NCBI GenBank assembly: GCA_022826385.1
Contig: JAJDUZ010000031.1
Location: 1-64,000, forward strand
From: Silicimonas sp.
GTDB lineage: Bacteria; Pseudomonadota; Alphaproteobacteria; Rhodobacterales; Rhodobacteraceae
Direction: 5' to 3'
DNA: 64,000 nt
Shown here: positions 56,805 through 64,000 of the stretch, one piece after another
How positions within the stretch are numbered: position 1 is the first letter of the stretch
How the letters are laid out: every line of letters begins with the position of its first letter
The notes under the pieces: generated by a model
Told to the model about the DNA's origin: nothing
Database searches by the model: none
The model's input: only the letters and a program-made list of their open reading frames with translations
Made by a program: the position numbers and the translations under genes

Positions 56805-57323
56805 GTGCCGGAACGTTCTGCACACGATATCGCAAGCGAAATGCTCGTCTTGACGGGCAACGCTATGCGCGATGGCGATTTCGACGCATTCATGCGCCAC
56901 TTCGGCGTGCCTTTCATCATGGAGACCTTTGACGGCAAGCACCTGTTCCAAAGCCGGACAGAGATGGAAAAGATGTTCCACGCGGTTCGTCAGTTCTATG
57001 AGGAAAACAATGTCAGCAGCGTCATTCGAGAATGCGTCGCTGCCGAGTATGTCGATCACCGCACGATTGCGACCACGCATGTGACACGCATGGTAACCTC
57101 GGACGACACCTTGTTCGGTCGCCCGTATCCGGCCTATTCGCTGACCCGGCGCATCGGGGGCACGTGGCAGATCCAGTTTTGCCAATACGCCGTGGAAGAC
57201 CCCGAAAAGCTGAACGCGGTGCTGCAGCCTGATGCAAAAAAGAAGGCGCCGCGGCAGACCGCGACGCCCTCGTCGTCGAAAACGAAGCGGCTTAGAAGCC
57301 CAAGCCTTCGTACTTCTTCTTGA
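56805..57323 (+). CDS. NTF2/SnoaL-like protein of unknown function
   Basis: This 172-residue soluble protein resembles small NTF2-like folds: [20 protein letters not shown], then [16 protein letters not shown]. It ends in a Lys/Ser-rich tail that overlaps the 3' end of rpmE by 32 bases. The GTG at 56805 is the likely start; an ATG 12 codons later is possible. Function unknown. Confidence 0.65.
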   Translation: MPERSAHDIASEMLVLTGNAMRDGDFDAFMRHFGVPFIMETFDGKHLFQSRTEMEKMFHAVRQFYEENNVSSVIRECVAAEYVDHRTIATTHVTRMVTSDDTLFGRPYPAYSLTRRIGGTWQIQFCQYAVEDPEKLNAVLQPDAKKKAPRQTATPSSSKTKRLRSPSLRTSS

Positions 57324-57513
57324 ACTTCGAGACCCGGCCGCCCGTGTCCATCAGGCGGGTGCCGCCACCCGTCCAGGCCGGGTGCACGGTCGGGTCCACA
57401 TCAAGCGCCAGCGTGTCGCCCTCGGCGCCCCAGGTCGAGCGCATGTGGACGATATCGCCGTTGGTCATCTTGACCTCGATGACGTGATAATCGGGATGAA
57501 TGTCTTTTTTCAT
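57292..57513 (-). CDS. rpmE: 50S ribosomal protein L31
   Basis: This is a 73-residue L31 ([20 protein letters not shown]). It has no CxxC zinc pair, so it is the zinc-free type. It is the last gene of trmD-rplS-rpmE, four bases after rplS. Confidence 0.95.
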   Translation of the reverse strand: MKKDIHPDYHVIEVKMTNGDIVHMRSTWGAEGDTLALDVDPTVHPAWTGGGTRLMDTGGRVSKFKKKYEGLGF

Positions 57514-57517
57514 GGGC

Positions 57518-57898
57518 TCAGGCCTCCGCCTTCTTCGGCTTATAGGTCGTGTCCTCGGCGATCCGGGCCGATTTGCCGCGACGCGAGCGCAGGTAGTACA
57601 GCTTGGCGCGACGAACGCGACCACGGCGCACGACGGTGATGCTGTCGATATTGGTGGAATGCAGCGGGAACACACGCTCCACGCCTTCACCAAAGGAAAT
57701 CTTGCGAACGGTGAACGAACCGGCAATGCCAGCGCCATTCTTGCGCGCGATGCAGACACCTTCATAGTTCTGCACGCGGGTGCGTGTGCCTTCGGTCACC
57801 TTGTAGCCAACGCGGATCGTGTCACCCGCTTTGAAATCCGGAATATCCTTGCCAAGCGCGGCCACTTGCTCGGCTTCCAGTTCTGCGATCAGATCCAT
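57518..57898 (-). CDS. rplS: 50S ribosomal protein L19
   Basis: L19 lies at the subunit interface. The 126 residues include [20 protein letters not shown] and a tail ending KPKKAEA. The ATG at 57898 has GGAG upstream. The upstream in-frame extension is not family-like. Confidence 0.97.
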   Translation of the reverse strand: MDLIAELEAEQVAALGKDIPDFKAGDTIRVGYKVTEGTRTRVQNYEGVCIARKNGAGIAGSFTVRKISFGEGVERVFPLHSTNIDSITVVRRGRVRRAKLYYLRSRRGKSARIAEDTTYKPKKAEA

Positions 57899-58130
57899 CT
57901 GACGCACTCCTATATCTGCCCCGGGTTGATCCCGAGAGGTGTGTAGCGCCCCAGAGCTCCGGTCTGTTGTCGGGTCGGTCGTGCCGCCCACCGGAGAATA
58001 CAAGCCTCATTTGCTTGGTCGCTTTCGCGAACCGCTGCTCTATACGGGGCGATTTCGACCCAATCAAGAGATTTTTACGCCCGATCTTGGCAAGTTTGCC
58101 CGCGAACGCATGGCGGTTGTCTCAGTTCCG

Positions 58131-58916
58131 TCAGGTCTCGCCCTCAAGCAGATCCGGTCGCCGCAATCGTGTCAGTCGCTCGGCCTCGGCACGTCGCCAT
58201 GCGGCAATCGCGCCGTGATCTCCCGATGTCAGCACATCCGGGATCGAGCGGCCCTCCCAGACAGCAGGGCGCGTGTATTGCGGGTGCTCCAGCAAACCGG
58301 CCGAGAAACTCTCCTCCTCGGTCGAGGCCGCATTGCCCAGAACACCGGGCAGCAACCGGACCGTCGCATCTATCATCGCCTGCGCCGCGATCTCGCCGCC
58401 CGTCATCACGAAATCCCCAAGCGACACTTCCTCGATATCGAAGTGATCCAACACACGTTGGTCCAACCCCTCGAAACGACCGGCGATCAGGCAGACACCC
58501 GGCCCCGCGGCCCAGCGCGCTGCAGTCTCCTGCCGAAACGGTGTGCCACGAGGCGAAAGATAGACCAGCGGCAAGCGGCGGCGCTTTTGAGCAAATGTGA
58601 TCGCCTTGCCGACGATGTCGGGGCGCAGCACCAGTCCGGCCCCACCGCCCGCTGGTGTATCATCGACTTTTCGATGCTTGCCCTCGCCAAAGATGCGCAG
58701 ATCGATCGGATCAAGCTGCCAAAGCCCCTGGTCCAGTGCCTTGCCGGTCAGGGACGCTCCAAGGACGCCCGGAAAGACGTCCGGGAACAACGTAATGACT
58801 TGCGCACACCAGGCGGCTGCGACATTCGGTCGATCTTCCATCAGCGACCGGGGCGCAACGCTTGGGGCGATGCTCAATCGTCCATGTGACTTCGAAGGCG
58901 GTTCAGACATGGCCAC
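58131..58916 (-). CDS. trmD: tRNA (guanine-N1-)-methyltransferase
   Basis: TrmD methylates G37 next to the anticodon with SAM. The 261 residues have AQVITLFPDVFPGVLG, the knotted-fold site DDTPAGGGAGLVLRPD, and SLGDFVMTGGE. The N-terminal ~35 residues before that are an extension seen in related bacteria. The start may be the ATG at 58916 or two codons later. The gene precedes rplS, with 232 bases between that hold nothing recognisable. Confidence 0.95.
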   Translation of the reverse strand: MAMSEPPSKSHGRLSIAPSVAPRSLMEDRPNVAAAWCAQVITLFPDVFPGVLGASLTGKALDQGLWQLDPIDLRIFGEGKHRKVDDTPAGGGAGLVLRPDIVGKAITFAQKRRRLPLVYLSPRGTPFRQETAARWAAGPGVCLIAGRFEGLDQRVLDHFDIEEVSLGDFVMTGGEIAAQAMIDATVRLLPGVLGNAASTEEESFSAGLLEHPQYTRPAVWEGRSIPDVLTSGDHGAIAAWRRAEAERLTRLRRPDLLEGET

Positions 58917-58953
58917 GCGGCATAGCGGGTGACCTGCCCGCGCGCAACCCGTC

Positions 58954-59007
58954 CTCCATCGGCCTCAAAATATCCCAGGGGGGTCTGGGGGGACAGCGTC
59001 CCCCCAG
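58954..59007 (-). terminator. 3'-end hairpin element, copy B
   Basis: On the minus strand a 10-bp stem (59007-58998 with 58994-58985) is followed by GGGATATTTTGAGGCCGATG. It lies just beyond the ctpA stop, in ctpA's direction. The tail is nearly identical to copy A at 9751-9774. Confidence 0.65.
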
Positions 59008-59038
59008 TAAGGCGACCCGCGAAGCGGGGCGCAAAACC

Positions 59039-60394
59039 TCAGTTCGCCTGACGTGCCAGAGCAGCCGCGTATTCCGGGCCAAGGGCGGACAGCCCCTTGA
59101 GAATATCAATGGCATAGGCCAGCTGATAATCCTCACCGCGCAAATCAGCAGCGGCCTGCGCGCGCTCGCGATCCTCTTCGATCTGGCGACGCTCGTCTTC
59201 GCTCAGGTCGTTCGACAGCGATCCGCGAAGATCAGCTTCCGAGCGCGAGCTGCGCGCGTTCTCTTCTTCCTCGGCCTCTTCGCGCCGCGGCGGTTGCTCG
59301 ACGATGATGTCCGGCGACACGCCAAGTGCTTGAATGGACCGGCCCGACGGCGTGTAATACCGCGCTGTTGTCAGGCGCATTGCGCCATCTCCACGCAGCG
59401 GCATCACGGTCTGCACCGAGCCTTTGCCGAAGGATTTGGTGCCAACGACAATCGCACGACGGTGATCCTGCAGTGCACCTGCGACAATCTCGGACGCACT
59501 GGCCGACCCGCCATTGATCAGAACGACGATCGGCTTGCCGTCTGCAAGATCGCCCGCCTCGGCATTGAAACGGTCACCATCCTGCGGCTCGCGGCCACGG
59601 GTCGAGACGATTTCGCCGCTATCCAGGAACGCGTCCGACACCCGCACGGCCTGCGTCAGAAGCCCGCCCGGGTTGTTGCGAAGGTCGATGACAAAGCCGT
59701 TGACGTTGTCCATGCCGCCCAGTTCCTCGACCTTTTCGGCCAGTTGGTCGCGCATGGTCGGGAAAGTCTGGTCGCTGAACGTCGTCAGGCGCAGAACCAC
59801 GGTTTCACCCACGGTACGGCTGCGCACGGCGGTCAGTTTGATCGTGTCACGGATGATCGAAACGTCGAACGGTTCGGCCTCACCTTCGCGCACGACGGTG
59901 ATGATGATCTCCGAGCCAACGGGGCCGCGCATCAGGTCAACCGCCTCATCCAGCGTCAGGCCCAACACGCTTTCACCATCGACATGCGTGATGAAATCAC
60001 CGGCTTCCATGCCGGCATTGTCTGCGGGCGTGCCGTCGATCGGAGAGACGACCTTCACGAACCCTTCTTCCTGCGTCACTTCGATCCCGAGGCCACCAAA
60101 TTCGCCACGGGTCTGAACGCGCATCGCCTGCGCGTCATCCGGCGAGAGATAGGAGGAATGCGGGTCAAGCGATGTCAGCATGCCGTTGATCGCGGCTTCG
60201 ATCAGTTCCTCGGCCTCGACTTCCTCGACATATTGCGACCGGATGCGCTCGAAAATATCGCCGAACAGGTCCAGCTGTTCATAGATACTGGCTTTCTTCT
60301 CGGCCTCTTGCGCGATCAGGGGACCCGCCACTTGCGTGGTGACCACGGCCCCGAACATCACCCCGGTGATCGTCGCCAGAAAAAACTGTCGCAT
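59039..60394 (-). CDS. ctpA: C-terminal processing peptidase (S41 family)
   Basis: This periplasmic serine peptidase has 451 residues. A membrane/signal segment (MRQFFLATITGVMFGAVVTT) is followed by a PDZ domain around EVTQEEGFVKVVSPIDGTPA. The S41 core has NGGSASASEIVAGAL (serine) and GTKSFGKGSVQ (lysine). An acidic, Arg/Glu-rich tail follows. It starts three bases after the EnvC-like gene, suggesting a shared role in wall remodelling. Confidence 0.93.
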   Translation of the reverse strand: MRQFFLATITGVMFGAVVTTQVAGPLIAQEAEKKASIYEQLDLFGDIFERIRSQYVEEVEAEELIEAAINGMLTSLDPHSSYLSPDDAQAMRVQTRGEFGGLGIEVTQEEGFVKVVSPIDGTPADNAGMEAGDFITHVDGESVLGLTLDEAVDLMRGPVGSEIIITVVREGEAEPFDVSIIRDTIKLTAVRSRTVGETVVLRLTTFSDQTFPTMRDQLAEKVEELGGMDNVNGFVIDLRNNPGGLLTQAVRVSDAFLDSGEIVSTRGREPQDGDRFNAEAGDLADGKPIVVLINGGSASASEIVAGALQDHRRAIVVGTKSFGKGSVQTVMPLRGDGAMRLTTARYYTPSGRSIQALGVSPDIIVEQPPRREEAEEEENARSSRSEADLRGSLSNDLSEDERRQIEEDRERAQAAADLRGEDYQLAYAIDILKGLSALGPEYAAALARQAN

Positions 60395-60397
60395 GCG

Positions 60398-61480
60398 TTA
60401 TCCTTGTTCTTGTTCCAGCGTCAGCACCGTCGCCGGATCCACCGGCGCGCCGCCCTGCCTGAGTTCAATATAGAGCGTTTCGTTAAGATTGAGACTACTT
60501 CGGCCCTCGGCGACGTTCAAATTATCTTGTGCGGCCAATTGACCACGCCCTGCAAAGCCGATCGGGTCTCCTGGCGCCAGCACCTGCCCGATCTCGACGA
60601 AGCGCGTCGAAAGCCCGGCCAGAAGCAGCAATCGGGCGCCATCGGCTTCCAGGATGACAACCTCGCCCGCATCCGGGAATTCTCCTGAAAAACGGACGCT
60701 TAGAGCCGCCGGAGCGGTAACTAGCGCGCGCGGTGCCGTGGCCACCGACCATCCGGACCGATCGACATTTTCGCCAAATCCGACCAGCAGCCGACCTGCC
60801 ACCGGCGGACGCCACGCGGCTTGCCCCGTGCTGCTCGAATTTTCGCCATCGGACAGCAGACTGTCCGCCAATCCCGACAACGAGTCCGCACTGTTGATCA
60901 AAGCCTGCATCGCAGCTTCGTTGGTCCCGAGTCGCTCTGGCAGGTCATTTCGACCCGTCAAGGCGTCGCCCAGCGCCACCCGCGCGGTTTGAACCCCGGC
61001 CAATCCGTCTTCGAGCGTCGCGGTGACCCCGTCGATCAAGCTGCGCGTCTCGTCAAGCTCGATCAGCTGCGCTTCCAGCACCGCCGCGCGTTCAAACAAC
61101 GTCGGAACCATGGATCGGGCCAGGGTGCCAGCCCGCAGCGTGTCCGCCGCGCTGCCGGGGTGCAAAAGGCTCTGGGTCTTAGCCTGCAACGTAGCGTTCT
61201 GCATTAGGGCCAGCAGGTTGGCCAAATCCGCATCTTCCGAGGCCAGCGCCGCCTCCAGCTCACGTTCTCGCAGGGTCAACCGCCGCAACTCGGCGCGCGT
61301 GGTGGCCAACCCGGCTTCATAAGCGCGCACGGCCTGCGTCAGGGCTGCCACGCGGTCGCCCGCGCGCTCGGCTGCAGCCAAAACATCCGCAGCTTCGCGC
61401 AGCTTCGCCTCGGCATTGGGCGATGTCTCTGCCGTGGCGGACCATGCCAGCAGGATCAACAGGAACGCGCACCGTTTCAT
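60398..61480 (-). CDS. EnvC-like LytM-domain protein, metal site lost
   Basis: This 360-residue protein has a signal peptide and long coiled coil (~20-215) typical of EnvC. A C-terminal LytM fold follows (~230-355). The family's zinc ligands (HxxxD and HxH) are not visible: the last motif reads ETLYIELRQGG rather than LHFEL. It is therefore probably an amidase activator, as EnvC is. The ATG overlaps the gpmI stop by four bases. Confidence 0.8.
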   Translation of the reverse strand: MKRCAFLLILLAWSATAETSPNAEAKLREAADVLAAAERAGDRVAALTQAVRAYEAGLATTRAELRRLTLRERELEAALASEDADLANLLALMQNATLQAKTQSLLHPGSAADTLRAGTLARSMVPTLFERAAVLEAQLIELDETRSLIDGVTATLEDGLAGVQTARVALGDALTGRNDLPERLGTNEAAMQALINSADSLSGLADSLLSDGENSSSTGQAAWRPPVAGRLLVGFGENVDRSGWSVATAPRALVTAPAALSVRFSGEFPDAGEVVILEADGARLLLLAGLSTRFVEIGQVLAPGDPIGFAGRGQLAAQDNLNVAEGRSSLNLNETLYIELRQGGAPVDPATVLTLEQEQG

Positions 61481-63027
61481 CTTTTGAGCAGGCTCTGCCC
61501 CGTCATCTCGGGCGGCACGTCCAACCCCATCAGATCAAGCACGGTCGGCGCAAGATCGGCCAGCCTTCCTGCAGACAGCGTGGCGCCTTCCGGCGCACCG
61601 ATCACCGCAACCGGCACAAGATTTGTCGTATGCGCGGTGTGCGGCCCGCCGGTGTCAGGATCAACCATGGTTTCGCAATTGCCGTGATCCGCGGTCAGAA
61701 CCATCGCGCCACCGGCCGCGTCCAACGCCGCCAGAACCTGCCCCAACCCCTGATCGACGGCTTCACAGGCTTTCATCGCCGCCGCCAGATCACCGGTATG
61801 CCCCACCATGTCGGGATTGGCATAGTTGACAACGATCAGATCATACCCGGCCTCAATCGCGCCCACGAAGCGCTCGGTCACTTCCGCCGCCGACATCTCG
61901 GGCTGCAGGTCATAGGTCGCAACCTTGGGTGATTTCGGCATGAAACGATCTTCGCCGGGCTCGGGGTCTTCCTTGCCGCCGTTCAGAAAGAACGTCACAT
62001 GCGGATACTTCTCGGTCTCGGCCAACCGAAACTGGGTCTTGCCCTGCTTAGCGACCCACGCCCCCAACGTGTTCTCAATCTTCCGCTTGGGGAAAACGGT
62101 GGTCATGTAGTCATTATGGGCATCTGAATACTCGACCATGCCCAACAGCGCCGAAAGCTCCAGCGACGCACCGCGGTCAAACCCGTCAAAGGCCGGGTCC
62201 CCAATCGCGGCAAGGATTTCACGCGCCCGATCCGCCCGAAAATTGATGAAGAAGAGCCCGTCCCCCTCACCGAACCCCGAGTACCCTTCCACGATGGATG
62301 GCTTGACGAATTCGTCACCCTCGTCCCGCACTTCATACGAAGCGTCGATGGCATCTTCCGCTTCGGCATACCAGCCGCCCTTGGTGAAAGCGTCGGGGTC
62401 AACGCCCGCGTAAGCCGTCATCGCACGATAAGCGGCTTCGACACGCTCCCAGCGATTGTCCCGATCCATCGCATAGTACCGTCCGGTCACCGTCGCGATC
62501 CGTGCACCCGCGGGCAACGCGGCTTCAAGCGCGGCCAGTTGATCCTTGCCCGACCGGGGCGGCACATCGCGCCCATCGGTGATCGCGTGGACCCAAACCT
62601 GCAAGCCGCGATCCGTCAACGCCTTGGCGGCTGCGACGACATGCGACTGGTGCGAATGCACACCTCCCGGCGAGACAAGGCCCGCAATGTGCGCCACGCC
62701 GCCCGCGCCTGCGACCGCCGCGGCGAACTCTGATATCGCAGCCGCTTCGAAGAACGATCCATCCTCAATCGCAAGATCGATCTGCCCAAGGTCCATCGCC
62801 ACCACGCGACCAGCGCCAATATTTGTGTGCCCCACTTCCGAATTGCCCATCTGCCCGGTCGGCAGACCGACATCGCGCCCAAAGGTCACAAGGGTCGCAT
62901 GCGGACAGGTTTCCATGATCCGATCGAAATTCGGCGTCGCGGCCAATTTCGGCGCATTGGCCTCGGCCTGGTCGCGCAGGCCCCATCCGTCGAGGATACA
63001 CAGAACAACAGGTTTAGGAGTGCTCAT
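61477..63027 (-). CDS. gpmI: 2,3-bisphosphoglycerate-independent phosphoglycerate mutase
   Basis: This glycolytic enzyme interconverts 3- and 2-phosphoglycerate with two manganese ions. The 516 residues include VVLCILDGWGLRDQ (metal Asp), MGNSEVGHTNIGAGR (nucleophile Ser) and VLTADHGNCETM (metal site). The ATG at 63027 agrees with the family start. It leads the gpmI-envC-ctpA unit. Confidence 0.96.
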   Translation of the reverse strand: MSTPKPVVLCILDGWGLRDQAEANAPKLAATPNFDRIMETCPHATLVTFGRDVGLPTGQMGNSEVGHTNIGAGRVVAMDLGQIDLAIEDGSFFEAAAISEFAAAVAGAGGVAHIAGLVSPGGVHSHQSHVVAAAKALTDRGLQVWVHAITDGRDVPPRSGKDQLAALEAALPAGARIATVTGRYYAMDRDNRWERVEAAYRAMTAYAGVDPDAFTKGGWYAEAEDAIDASYEVRDEGDEFVKPSIVEGYSGFGEGDGLFFINFRADRAREILAAIGDPAFDGFDRGASLELSALLGMVEYSDAHNDYMTTVFPKRKIENTLGAWVAKQGKTQFRLAETEKYPHVTFFLNGGKEDPEPGEDRFMPKSPKVATYDLQPEMSAAEVTERFVGAIEAGYDLIVVNYANPDMVGHTGDLAAAMKACEAVDQGLGQVLAALDAAGGAMVLTADHGNCETMVDPDTGGPHTAHTTNLVPVAVIGAPEGATLSAGRLADLAPTVLDLMGLDVPPEMTGQSLLKR

Positions 63028-63130
63028 TGGGCGCCTCGTCTCTGGTGGTCTGCGCCTCATAGCGCATTTTCCGCCTAAGCTGAATCGCCAAAATCACCCC
63101 AGACGAACTCTCGGCAAAGCCCCTTCCTTC

Positions 63131-63180
63131 GCCTTTTTCAAAATATCCCGGGAGGGTCCGGGAGGGCAGTGCCCTCCCGG
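63131..63180 (-). terminator. 3'-end hairpin element, copy C
   Basis: On the minus strand a 10-bp GC stem (63180-63171 with 63167-63158) is followed by CCCTCCCGGGATATTTTGAA. It lies beyond the end of the exonuclease gene and before gpmI, in their direction. It is related to copies A, B and D. Confidence 0.65.
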
Positions 63181-63215
63181 CGGATCGGCGACGCAGGCGT
63201 CGAACCCAAAAAGGA

Positions 63216-64000
63216 TCACTCCCTGTCCTCGGTCTCGTCGCCAAACTCGGTTTCGACGATCCCCGCATCGTAGCCCTGTTCCGACAAATACCTCTGAAAC
63301 ACCGACGTATAGCCATGCGTCACGAACACCCGTTCGGCACCCGTCTCGCGAATGGCCGTGTTCAGACCGGCCCAATCAGCATGATCCGACATCACGAAGC
63401 CCCGGTCCGCCGCACGCCGCCGCCGCACGCCGCGAAGGGCCATCCAGCCGCTGGCGAAGGCCGTCGACGCAGGTTTGAACCGGCCCGCCCAGGTCGAGCC
63501 CAGTGCCGAAGGCGGGGCAAGCACGAACGCGCCCCGCATTGCCTTCACGTCTGTATCGGACGTCACGTGATGCGTCTCCGGCAAACCAATCCCCTGCCCG
63601 CGCAGCACTTCATTGGTCGCCTCGACCGCGCCATGACACAGGATCGGCCCGATCGAGGGATCGAGCGCCGCAAGGATGCGCTGTGCCTTGCCCAGAGAAT
63701 AGGCCCCGCAGATCGAGAACACGCCCGCTGCCGCATTTGCCCGCCACCAGGCGTTGATCTCGTCTGCCACGACCTTGGAGGGGGCCCAGTTGAAGACCGG
63801 CAGACCGAAGGTGCATTCGGTGATGAAGGTGTTGCAGCGAACGGGTTCGAACGGCGTGTTGATCCCGTCGGTCTGCAATTTGTAGTCGCCCGATACCACC
63901 CAGACCTCGCCCCCCCGCTCTACACGGATCTGGGCGGAACCCGGGACGTGCCCGGCGGGGTGGAAGCTGAAGCGGACACCGTTGATCTCGACCGTTTCGC
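63216..64000 (-). CDS. Ligase-associated DNA-damage-response exonuclease, 3' part only
   Basis: This metallo-beta-lactamase/beta-CASP nuclease runs off the window, so its first residues are missing. About 260 residues are visible. They include HPAGHVPGSAQI (beta-CASP), WVVSGDYKLQ, FITECTFGLP and MSDHADWAGL, then VFVTHG. The family works with an ATP-dependent ligase and an Lhr-like helicase in repair. The helicase gene is 50 kb away at 10827; the ligase is expected beyond 64000 if the usual order holds. Confidence 0.88.
   Translation of the reverse strand, partial: ETVEINGVRFSFHPAGHVPGSAQIRVERGGEVWVVSGDYKLQTDGINTPFEPVRCNTFITECTFGLPVFNWAPSKVVADEINAWWRANAAAGVFSICGAYSLGKAQRILAALDPSIGPILCHGAVEATNEVLRGQGIGLPETHHVTSDTDVKAMRGAFVLAPPSALGSTWAGRFKPASTAFASGWMALRGVRRRRAADRGFVMSDHADWAGLNTAIRETGAERVFVTHGYTSVFQRYLSEQGYDAGIVETEFGDETEDRE

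Noticed and set aside
57899-58130. Possible gene in the gap between rplS and trmD
   Set aside because: Plus-strand reading there has no start, family match or ribosome site and continues only as a shadow across trmD.

Overview
The window is high-GC, gene-dense DNA from an alphaproteobacterium, most likely family Rhodobacteraceae (Roseobacter group). The signs are an alphaproteobacterial Tad pilus locus, a CIRCE-controlled groESL operon, YdcH/DUF465, DUF1150, DUF3422 and DUF502 family genes, an S16 protein with a long Ala/Glu/Lys tail, and a recurring 3'-end element of a GC hairpin followed by a TATTT...GATGRAG-like tail. There are no rRNA or tRNA genes, CRISPR arrays or transposases that I can see. 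The assignment rests on gene content, not on a search.

Layout: 0-6.6 kb holds the 3' part of a Tad locus (cpaE-like, cpaF, tadB, tadC, two TPR lipoproteins, prepilin peptidase). 6.6-13.7 kb has a polytopic membrane protein, an AAA ATPase of unknown role, a glycosyltransferase broken by an in-frame stop, an Lhr-type repair helicase and a Tat-exported cupredoxin. 13.8-20.9 kb carries argE and a split peptide ABC transporter. 21-32.3 kb mixes a soluble chemoreceptor, metabolic genes (O-acetylhomoserine sulfhydrylase, pdxJ, purE/purK), two exporter or hydrolase genes, a small heat-shock protein and a serine hydrolase. 32.5-34.6 kb is groESL with promoter, CIRCE and terminator. 34.6-35.7 kb encodes a STING-like protein. 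35.8-39.2 kb is mostly small or hypothetical genes. 39.4-44.6 kb is a tightly coupled chain: ffh, four tandem GNAT acetyltransferases, a 28-codon bridge ORF, chorismate mutase, rpsP, a small membrane ORF and rimM. 44.7-50.5 kb is a branched-chain amino-acid-type (Liv) transporter operon. 50.6-58.9 kb holds a DUF502 gene, a TPP-enzyme/psuK/psuG operon, patatin and 3-hydroxybutyrate dehydrogenase, then rpmE, rplS and trmD. 59-64 kb is ctpA, an EnvC-like gene, gpmI and the 3' part of a ligase-associated exonuclease.

The most interesting item is the gene at 34586-35686. Its first ~120 residues look like a nucleoside 2-deoxyribosyltransferase/TIR-like hydrolase. The rest aligns by eye with the cyclic-dinucleotide-binding domain of STING, including a D-x-P-T site. 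No CD-NTase or other CBASS gene is recognisable anywhere in the window, so it would be an orphan STING effector or a sensor of a housekeeping cyclic dinucleotide. Secondary points are the unbroken run of ATGA overlaps linking ffh to chorismate mutase, bridge ORFs in the Liv operon, the split rpsP-rimM / trmD-rplS-rpmE cluster (compatible with an inversion), and the association of a TPP enzyme with pseudouridine catabolism.
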